Assembly: GCA_944392545.1 (NCBI GenBank)
Contig: CALXWW010000007.1
Span: forward strand, 16,625-80,624
Length of the DNA: 64,000 nucleotides
Reading direction: 5' to 3'
From: an uncultured Clostridia bacterium
GTDB taxonomy: Bacteria; Bacillota; Clostridia; TANB77; CAG-508
Position numbers and translations under genes: made by a program. Positions 1-6,703 of the stretch are shown piece by piece. Position 1 is the first letter of the stretch. Every line of letters starts with the position of its first letter. The notes below the pieces were generated by a model that made no database searches, was not told the DNA's origin, and saw only the letters and a list, made by a program, of their open reading frames with translations.

Positions 1-2277
1 AATAGTCCTTTAAAACTTGCTACTTCATATTGTTTAGCTTTTTCAAATAGTAATTTTAAATTTGCTTGTCTTAAATCTCCATTTGGTAATAACCCTACAT
101 AGTTATAGAATCCTGTATCTATGTAAAGTTTCCAAATGAACTCATTTAATGCCATGTATTTTTCTTCTGACTTCCACCTATTTATATTTTCTATAACATT
201 ATCTATCTTATGTCTTAATGTAGCTTCTACACTAATTCTAGCTTTTAACATAGCTTCGTAATAATTGCATTTGTTATCTACAAGCCTAATCTCAATTAAG
301 TCATTATCATTAAAATCAAATATGCTAGAACGAAGAACCGCAACAAGTGGAATATCTTGCATAGGGTTGTCTATTATTCTTAGCAAATTCATTATTGTTT
401 CAACTTCCATTGTTTCTAAATATGTATCTGAAGAATCACTAAAAACTGGCAAATTAAGTTCAGAAATTTCTTTTTCGTATATTGGTGCTAAAATAGAAGT
501 AGCTCTTAATAAAATACATATATCTCTTGGTTTTACCTTTCTATATATTTTATCTTTTTTATCATAAATGTGATAATCACTTTTTAATAGTTCTTCAACT
601 TTTTTAGCCACAAATCTTGCTTCTAATACAGATTCTTCTATTCTTTCATCATTCTCATTTTCTGAACTATTTTCCATTTCTTCTAATTCATCTTTTCTTG
701 TATATATGTCATCATCATTTTCTTCTTTTAAATCTATTATATGTAATTCTGCTTTTCCTGCATAATCTATACTTTCAGTTGGCACTTCATAATTCGCACC
801 ATAATTCAAATATTCTTTACTATTATATTCTATATTTCCTAACTGCTTGCTCATAATATTTTCAAAAACCTGATTTGTAATATTTAGTATGCTTTCTCTA
901 CTTCTAAAGTTTTTAAACAATTGTATTTTTAGTCCAGATTCATCTCGATTAGATTCAGTTTTCAATGAATATTTGTTGTATTTTTCTAAAAATAACTCTG
1001 GCCTTGCTTGCCTAAATTTATATATACTTTGCTTAACATCACCTACCATAAAAATGTTGTTTCCTCTTGATATACTTGTTAATAATTTTTCTTGTACTAA
1101 ATTGCTATCTTGATACTCATCTATTGAAATTTCTTCAAATTTCTCTTGATATTTTTTTGCTATTTCTGTTGGCTCTTCTTTTTCATTAACTAATATTTTT
1201 AAAGCTAAATGTTCTATATCATTAAAATCAATAACATTTTTTTCTCTCTTTGCAAGCTTAAATTCGTTGCTAAATTCAAGTATTAAATTTTTTAGTGAAT
1301 TTATTACTGGATACATATCAAATATATCTTTATTAGCTTCTGCAGAAGTGTATTGTAATATAATTCCATTAAACTCTTTCTTTATACTATCTCGAACATC
1401 TTTAGCTTCATTTTTTAAATCTAGTGTAACTTTTTTGTCAACCGGCCACTTTGTCCAACTCATTAAATTCATACTGTTATATGCTATATCCCAAGTGTCT
1501 AATTTAATAGCATTTAGATTGTTTATATCTTCTTCAAGTACCATAGAAAATTTTTCAAGTTCTGGAAATTTTAGTGTTTTATTCTTTATATTTTCTAGTT
1601 TTTTGACCATTACTTCTAGTTGTATTTTTATATTATCTAATATAATTTTTCCCCATATTGTATTAGAAAAATCTATATTTAAATCAACATTAAGTTCTTC
1701 TACCTTACTATTTAACCATTTTTCAGGATATGGATTACTCTGAATATATTTATATATCTCTAATATTAAGTCTCGTAACTTTTCGTCTCCTCTATAATCA
1801 GTATATATGTCTAAAAGCTTTATGAACTCTTTATCATTATTCATATACTTTTGCTCAAATAGATTTTCCAATACTTCTGCTTTAATCATTTCTATTTCCG
1901 CAGTATCACCTATTCTAAAATTAGCAGACACATCCGCTTCATAAAAATTGTTTCTAATAACCTCTAAGCAAAATGAATGTATAGTACAAATACTAGCTTT
2001 ATTTAGTAGAGTGATTTGCCTTTGCAATCTTATTTCTTCCGGATTCTTTTCCAATTTGTCGTAAATCGCATCTAATATTCTTTCTCTCATCTCACTAGCT
2101 GCAGCATTAGTAAAAGTTACTATTAACATTTTATTAATATCAACATTTTCGTTTATAACTTTATTAATTATTCTCTCTACCAATACTGCTGTCTTTCCAC
2201 TTCCGTGCAGCAGCAGCAACCAATATATTTTCACCTTTTTCAAATATTGCTTGCTTTTGCTCATTAGTCCACTCCAT
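1..2277 (-). pseudogene. addA: AddA helicase-nuclease, 5' part only, frameshifted
   Basis: AddA is the UvrD-like helicase and nuclease subunit of the AddAB (RecBCD-like) double-strand break repair enzyme. The start is the ATG at 2277 behind an AAGGAGG site, and the first residues (MEWTNEQKQAIF) are typical of AddA. The reading frame reaches ILVAAAA and is then broken by one extra base near 2205. Removing it restores the expected Walker A motif GSGKTAVLVERI. The second frame then stays open for about 2.2 kb to the window edge and contains TFTNAAASEMRERI, ISIDEYQDSNLVQ (Walker B region) and IFMVGDVKQSIYKFRQA, all AddA/UvrD motifs. About 735 of the usual ~1,200 residues are visible; the C-terminal nuclease domain lies outside. 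AddB is not adjacent. Because the rest of the frame is intact, this is either a very recent mutation or a sequencing or assembly error. Confidence 0.85.
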
Positions 2278-2325
2278 ATTTCCTCCTTGTCACTTTTTGT
2301 ATCTGTCACCAAGTTACCAAACTAC

Positions 2326-2394
2326 AAAAAACTTTTTAATAATATACTCTATACGTAATATACGCTTTAAGTATATATTATTAAAAAGTTTTTT
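2326..2394. terminator. Long A/T-rich hairpin between spoIIQ and addA
   Basis: A perfect 21-bp inverted repeat (2326-2346 against 2374-2394) closes a 27-base loop. The outer ends are runs of A on one side and T on the other, so it could terminate transcription in either direction. It lies between the end of the spoIIQ-like gene and the start of addA, where a terminator for the sporulation operon is expected. Confidence 0.65.
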
Positions 2395-2429
2395 TCAACA
2401 TTTTATATATTTTTTGTTTTAACCTGTCC

Positions 2430-2477
2430 CCAAAGGTGACAAAAGTGGCAGTTCGGTGATAGGCACCATAGGTGACA
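2430..2477 (+). repeat. Dispersed repeat, copy 1 (GTGGCAGTTCGGTG type)
   Basis: A GC-richer stretch abutting the stop codon of the spoIIQ-like gene. Its core AAAAGTGGCAGTT-CGGTG recurs inside mfd (44822-44866, other strand, with G for C before GGTG), and a diverged relative lies just after recG (53545-53590). The sequence GTCACCAAGTTACC near 2305-2318 may be a further partial copy. It contains GGTG/CACC palindromic elements. It does not code for protein here. Confidence 0.6.
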
Positions 2478-3281
2478 TTATTTAATATATAGCTCTGGGT
2501 CTAGACTTTCATTGTCTTTTAATATTTCGAAATGTAAATGTGCTTCATCTGCTATCTCAAATGTAGCTGTATTTCCGACAGTTCCTATTGTTTGCCCTTG
2601 CTTTACTTTTTCTCCTTCTTCAACAAATTCTGCTGTTAATAAATTAGAATATACGCTAGAGTAACCATTTACATGCTCTATTACTACTGTAAGACCATAT
2701 CTTGGATCATTTTTTATTGATTTTACAGTTCCTTCTGCTGATGCCGTTACTACTGTGGTTTTTTCAGCTGCAATATCTATTCCATTGTGTGTTATCCATT
2801 CATCAAGTGTCGTTGAATATACTAAATTATCTTTTGCATATTCTCTTATTATCTCACCTTCCACAGGCATTTTAAACTCAGGATCTTTTACAGTCTCCTC
2901 TTTCTTTTCTTCCTTTTTGTTTTCTTCTACTTTTTCTCCTTGTACATTACTAGTATTTACTGCATATTTTTTTTCTTCTTCATTTTCTTTGTTATTTTCT
3001 TCACTTATTTCATTTGCAACACTATTTGTTTCTTCATTTTCCATCTCATTAACTGTTTTCCCCATTTGTGAGCTTGTTTCTTCCACGGAACTATTATTAT
3101 TTTCACTCATTATTTGTGTATTAAATTCAGCTATTCTAGTTTTATCCTGGGTATTACCACTATTTAATAAAAACATTGCAATAAAAGTTATTATTGATAT
3201 AGATAAAACTCCTCCAGCAGTATATAATATTCTTTTTATATCCATATTATTTCTATTAAAACCTCTTCTTTCTCTTCTCAT
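2478..3281 (-). CDS. spoIIQ: SpoIIQ-like M23 peptidase-domain protein
   Basis: A membrane-anchored LytM/M23 protein of 267 residues. One transmembrane segment lies near residues 18-38, followed by a long Glu/Asn/Lys-rich linker and a C-terminal M23 domain. The metal and catalytic residues look intact: H-x3-D in HNGID and H-x-H in HLHFE. Because it sits directly downstream of spoIID, SpoIIQ is the best assignment; SpoIIQ pairs with SpoIIIAH across the intermembrane space during engulfment. B. subtilis SpoIIQ has a degenerate active site, whereas clostridial versions can keep it, as here. The ATG at 3281 is chosen because AAGGAGG lies 5-6 bases upstream; a longer frame starting at a TTG would place that Shine-Dalgarno inside the gene. 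An ordinary cell-wall M23 endopeptidase is the alternative. Confidence 0.8.
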   Translation of the reverse strand: MRRERRGFNRNNMDIKRILYTAGGVLSISIITFIAMFLLNSGNTQDKTRIAEFNTQIMSENNNSSVEETSSQMGKTVNEMENEETNSVANEISEENNKENEEEKKYAVNTSNVQGEKVEENKKEEKKEETVKDPEFKMPVEGEIIREYAKDNLVYSTTLDEWITHNGIDIAAEKTTVVTASAEGTVKSIKNDPRYGLTVVIEHVNGYSSVYSNLLTAEFVEEGEKVKQGQTIGTVGNTATFEIADEAHLHFEILKDNESLDPELYIK

Positions 3282-3361
3282 AAAATCCTCCTTCAAAATA
3301 ACTTAATTATCATAAGTATTTACAATTTTGAGAGTTTTATACAATTTTATATAAATTATTT

Positions 3362-4363
3362 TTAGATATTTTCTATTTCTACATTTGTGTAATAATGATG
3401 GATAATTTCTTCGTATGTTTTTCCTTCTTTTGCTAAGCTATCTGCACCTGTCTGACTCATTCCAACTCCGTGCCCATATCCAATTACTTCAAGTTTTATT
3501 TTTTCTTTTTCTTTTTCTGTTGTAATTTTAAAATTAGCTGACTTTAGTCCTAATATGGTCCTTACTTCTACACCTGATAATTCCAAATTTCCTATTTTTA
3601 TTTTCTTTACTCTGTTTCCATCAGTATATTCCTCTACTTTTATACAATCGTCTTCGTTAAAATCTATTTTAAAATCGCTATGTTCTTCCTTTATTTTCTT
3701 TGTAAATTCTTCTTTAGTTAGTTCTACTTCTGAGCTATATTGACTATATGCATCTTCTCCAGACGTTGATACAGATTGTAAGTATGGATATCCAGTTCCT
3801 CCCCATACATCCACAGGTGCTTCTGTTGCACCACCACTATTAGAATGGAAAAAAGCATTTATTGGCTTTCCTTCATAAGTTATAATTTTTCCTTTAGTAC
3901 TATTTACTGCATCTAAAATTTTATTCCAGTTTGTATCTTTTTCGTCTTCTTTCCACTTTTCTTTTCTATCTTTTTCTGATATCCAAGCCTGGCAACAAGT
4001 AGAATCATCACATATATTTGCTTTTCCATGCTTATCCTCATTGTTTATAATTTTATATATTGTATAAGTTCTTGCTACAACAGCTTGTGCTTTTAAAGCT
4101 TCTTCCTCAAAAGAAGCTGGCATTTCTGCCGATACAACTCCATATAAATATTCGTCTAAATCTATTTCTTCTACTTTATTAGTATCAGTATGTAATAATT
4201 TTACTGTTCCATATTTGGTATAATTGTACTCTATTTCATTTTGTACTGCATTTTCTACTACTTCTTTACTGGTTGTTTTTTCTGAAAAATTTGAGGTAAA
4301 TATAATTGGTATTGAAAAACATATAAATATTAAAAGAACAAAATATATTAAAATTTTTTTCAT
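3362..4363 (-). CDS. spoIID: SpoIID, stage II sporulation peptidoglycan lytic transglycosylase
   Basis: SpoIID cleaves septal glycan strands during engulfment of the forespore, working with SpoIIM and SpoIIP in the mother cell membrane. An N-terminal membrane anchor is visible (ILIYFVLLIFICFSIPIIF). The SpoIID domain follows, with the conserved Glu in SAEMPASFEEEALKAQA, the motif VVARTYTIY, the HSNSGGATEA segment and the C-terminal GYGHGVGMSQTGA. The cysteines in CDDSTCCQAW correspond to the zinc-site region described in clostridial SpoIID. The start at 4363 follows GAGGAAGAG; the longer TTG-initiated frame would contain that site. The gene lies 19 bases after sigF, so it is probably co-transcribed with the spoIIA genes, which is not the B. 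subtilis arrangement. Confidence 0.93.
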   Translation of the reverse strand: MKKILIYFVLLIFICFSIPIIFTSNFSEKTTSKEVVENAVQNEIEYNYTKYGTVKLLHTDTNKVEEIDLDEYLYGVVSAEMPASFEEEALKAQAVVARTYTIYKIINNEDKHGKANICDDSTCCQAWISEKDRKEKWKEDEKDTNWNKILDAVNSTKGKIITYEGKPINAFFHSNSGGATEAPVDVWGGTGYPYLQSVSTSGEDAYSQYSSEVELTKEEFTKKIKEEHSDFKIDFNEDDCIKVEEYTDGNRVKKIKIGNLELSGVEVRTILGLKSANFKITTEKEKEKIKLEVIGYGHGVGMSQTGADSLAKEGKTYEEIIHHYYTNVEIENI

Positions 4364-4382
4364 TTTCTCTTCCTCGTCTAAC

Positions 4383-5135
4383 TTAAGCAATAACCTCGCT
4401 TGTATCTTCTAGTTTTTCTTTCATTAAGTTTAAGATTTTTCTTTCTATTCTAGATATTTGAACTTGGTTTATCCCCATTATCTTTCCTACCTCTGTCTGA
4501 GTTTTTCCTCTAAAATATCTTAATAAGATTATCTGCTTTTCTTTTTCCTCTAAACATTCTATTAATTCAGATATAGCAATTTTATTTGTAATAAGTGTTT
4601 GTTCATCTGTTCCATTGCTTACCCTTTCTATTATGTTCATTCCACTATCTTCATCATTACTTTCTGCTTCATATATAGATTTAACTGTAACTTTACTTTC
4701 AAGCGCAACTATAATTTCTTCTTTTGACACTCCAGTTTCTTTTACCAGTTCTTCTATACTAATATCTTTTCCTTTTTTTAAATATTCTTTTTGTAACTCC
4801 GATATTTTGTACTGTAGTTCTTTAATCGTTCTACTTATTTTTACTGGTCCTTCTGTTTGTGTATATCTTTTTAGTTCTCCTAATATATATGGTACTGCAT
4901 ATGTCGAAAGTTTTACTTCAAAACTGGTGTCAAATTTTTTTATTGATTTAATAAATCCTATTACTGCAATTTGATATAAATCTTCTACTTCATATCCTCT
5001 ATCTTTAAATCTTTTTACTATACTCCAAATAAGCCCATTATTTACAGTTATTAGCTTTTCCATAGCAGATTTATCTCCACTTTGTGCTTCTACTATATCT
5101 GATACTTGATTTTCATATAAACTTAAGTTTAGCAC
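4383..5135 (-). CDS. sigF: RNA polymerase sigma-F factor
   Basis: Sigma-F is the first forespore-specific sigma factor and is held inactive by SpoIIAB. The 250-residue protein shows region 2 (GLIWSIVKRFKDRGYEVEDL, then FIKSIKKFDTSFEVKLSTYA), region 3 and a region 4 helix-turn-helix near the C-terminus (KTQTEVGKIMGINQVQISRI). It is third in the spoIIA operon. The start is a GTG at 5135, abutting the TAG of spoIIAB, with GGAGGA nine bases upstream inside the end of spoIIAB; this suggests translational coupling. Sigma-G is a close paralogue, but the position after spoIIAA and spoIIAB decides for sigma-F. Confidence 0.95.
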   Translation of the reverse strand: MLNLSLYENQVSDIVEAQSGDKSAMEKLITVNNGLIWSIVKRFKDRGYEVEDLYQIAVIGFIKSIKKFDTSFEVKLSTYAVPYILGELKRYTQTEGPVKISRTIKELQYKISELQKEYLKKGKDISIEELVKETGVSKEEIIVALESKVTVKSIYEAESNDEDSGMNIIERVSNGTDEQTLITNKIAISELIECLEEKEKQIILLRYFRGKTQTEVGKIMGINQVQISRIERKILNLMKEKLEDTSEVIA

Positions 5136-5609
5136 CTAGCATACTCCTCCTAAACTTGCAATTTCTTCTTTTTCTATATCTACTAAATGCTTTTTTATCT
5201 TTTTCCTCATAGTAATTTTAGTACCCAAACCAAGTACAGAATCTATATCAACTTCATCCATAAAGCTTTCCATTATGGTAAATCCCATACCTGACCTTTC
5301 TAAATTAGCTTTTGTAGTATATAGCGGTTTTCGTGCAAGCTCTACATTCTCAATTCCTTTTCCTGTATCAGAAATTTCTATTTCCACAGTATTTTTTATT
5401 ATTCTAGCCTTAATCTTTACGATTCCTTCTGCATCTTCATACCCATGTATTATGCAGTTTGTAACTGCTTCAGATACAGCTGTTTTTATATCAGCAAGTT
5501 CCTCTATTGTTGGATCTAGCACTGATACAAATGCTGCTACTGTAATTCTTGCAAAAGCCTCATTGCTAGATTTACTTAAAAACTCTAGTTTCATTTCATT
5601 ATCATACAT
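5136..5609 (-). CDS. spoIIAB: Anti-sigma-F factor / serine kinase SpoIIAB
   Basis: SpoIIAB is a GHKL-fold protein that binds sigma-F and phosphorylates SpoIIAA. The ATP-binding boxes are visible: the N box [11 protein letters not shown] near residue 50, the G1 box SDTGKGIE near 80 and the G2 box [10 protein letters not shown] near 105. The length of 157 residues is close to the family's usual ~146, with a short C-terminal extension ending in GGVC. It lies between spoIIAA and sigF. Its last codons carry the ribosome binding site of sigF, so partner and regulator are probably made in step. Confidence 0.96.
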   Translation of the reverse strand: MYDNEMKLEFLSKSSNEAFARITVAAFVSVLDPTIEELADIKTAVSEAVTNCIIHGYEDAEGIVKIKARIIKNTVEIEISDTGKGIENVELARKPLYTTKANLERSGMGFTIMESFMDEVDIDSVLGLGTKITMRKKIKKHLVDIEKEEIASLGGVC

Positions 5610-5655
5610 TTTTTACTTATCCTTTCTTTTAATTACTTTTTATTTTAAACTTATA

Positions 5656-5976
5656 CTATGATGCTCTTTTCTCTTTCATAGTAATAATTTTACTAATTCC
5701 GCTCATTTCTAGTATTCGCTTAACATTAGGATTTATATTAATAATTTCCATTTCCCCACCTATAAGCTTCATCATTTTATATCTTCCAATAATCATTCCT
5801 ATTCCTGCACTGTCCATAAAAGAAACCCTACTAAAATCAAATATAGCTTTTCTAGGCATATATCTTGTAATTTCATCATCTACTTTCCTCCTTATTTTTT
5901 CTACGATATGGTGGTCTATTTCTTCTGTAATTTCCACCGTTAAAAGCTTGTCCTTTTTTATGTAATTAGTATTCAC
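5656..5976 (-). CDS. spoIIAA: Anti-anti-sigma factor SpoIIAA
   Basis: A STAS-domain protein that frees sigma-F by binding SpoIIAB and is itself switched off by phosphorylation. The phospho-acceptor serine sits in the canonical motif FMDSAGIGMIIGRYK. A GTG start at 5976 is preferred because AAGGAGG is seven bases upstream; the ATG two codons earlier (5982) has the same site only one base away, too close for normal initiation. It is the first gene of the spoIIA operon. A Spo0A box and a plausible SigH promoter lie just upstream. Confidence 0.94.
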   Translation of the reverse strand: MNTNYIKKDKLLTVEITEEIDHHIVEKIRRKVDDEITRYMPRKAIFDFSRVSFMDSAGIGMIIGRYKMMKLIGGEMEIININPNVKRILEMSGISKIITMKEKRAS

Positions 5977-6006
5977 TTTCATCCCTCCTTAGCTTTTTCA
6001 TATTAT

Positions 6007-6076
6007 ATTCTTTTTTACATTTTTTTCCAATAGCAAAATATAAGAAGTTTTGTTGAAATATAGGAAGTTTTCGACA
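6007..6076 (-). promoter_or_regulatory. Putative Spo0A box and SigH promoter of the spoIIA operon
   Basis: On the minus strand, TGTCGAA at 6070-6076 matches the Spo0A box consensus exactly, and TGTTGAA on the plus strand at 6051-6057 is one base off. Closer to the gene, GGAAAAA (just below 6028) and GAAT (6007-6010) are 11 bases apart, which fits a SigH-type -35/-10 pair. In B. subtilis, spoIIA is transcribed by SigH under Spo0A~P, so the layout agrees with known regulation. The box match is direct; the SigH call is inference. Confidence 0.65.
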
Positions 6077-6202
6077 AATATTGATATTTAATAAATTTAA
6101 AGAAACACAAAAAGAATATAAATATTAGATGAATATTTATATTTTTTTTAGAAATAATAAATAATAATTCAAAATTTTTTAACCAGATAATAGGAGGTTT
6201 TT

Positions 6203-6631
6203 ATGGCAAATGAACAATATATTCTAAATACTGTTAATAAAGGATTAAAAATGGGGATGGACTCTATTTCAACTATTTCTGAAAAGGTTGGAGATGCTAA
6301 TTTTAAAGATGATTTAATATATCAATATAATCAGTACAATGATATTTTAAATAGAGTAAATACTGAACTTCAAAATTTTAATGACTTACCTTCTGAACTT
6401 CCTCCTATGCAAAAAGTCATGGGATATATGGATATTCAAGTAAGTACATTAAATGATAAAAGTAATTCTCATATAGCAGAAATGTTAATTAAAGGTACAA
6501 ATATGGGAATTATTGAGGGTGTTAAATTAAAAAATCAAAATCCAGATGCAAATAAAACAACTCAAAAAATATTGGACGACTTTATACAATTTCAAGAAAA
6601 TACTATAGAAAAATTAAAAAAATATTTGTAA
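6203..6631 (+). CDS. Unknown 142-residue helical protein
   Basis: No family is recognised. The protein is soluble, with no signal peptide or transmembrane segment, and appears mostly alpha-helical, with blocks resembling a four-helix bundle (TVNKGLKMGMDSISTISEKV, QYNQYNDILNRVNTELQNF, IAEMLIKGTNMGIIEGVKL, ILDDFIQFQENTIEKLKKYL). This resembles the general style of DUF2383 or ferritin-like bundles, but no metal-binding EXXH motifs are present. AGGAGG precedes the ATG. The gene is divergent from the spoIIA operon, and the shared 220-base intergenic region holds the Spo0A-like boxes, so co-regulation with sporulation is possible. It ends at a strong hairpin shared with valS. Confidence 0.75.
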   Translation: MANEQYILNTVNKGLKMGMDSISTISEKVGDANFKDDLIYQYNQYNDILNRVNTELQNFNDLPSELPPMQKVMGYMDIQVSTLNDKSNSHIAEMLIKGTNMGIIEGVKLKNQNPDANKTTQKILDDFIQFQENTIEKLKKYL

Positions 6632-6634
6632 TTT

Positions 6635-6694
6635 GAAACAAGGGGACACACATTTCGTTCCATTTTTGGAACAAAATGTGTGTCCCCTTGTTTC
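6635..6694. terminator. Bidirectional terminator, GGGGACACACA palindrome
   Basis: A 28-base inverted repeat with one mismatch (6635-6662 against 6667-6694) closes a four-base loop. It lies between the convergent unknown gene and valS. The GGGGACA core is shared with the palindromes around the RAYT transposase gene (57381-57411 and 58312-58346) and with the hairpin at 49876-49905, so this may be a REP-like element now used as a terminator. Confidence 0.8.
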
Positions 6695-6703
6695 ATTTCA
6701 GTT

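Noticed and set aside
3282..3361. Search for a SigF or SigE promoter in front of the spoIIQ-like gene
   Set aside because: A GTATA is present, but no GG-containing -10 at the right distance was found. Read-through from spoIIAA cannot be excluded.
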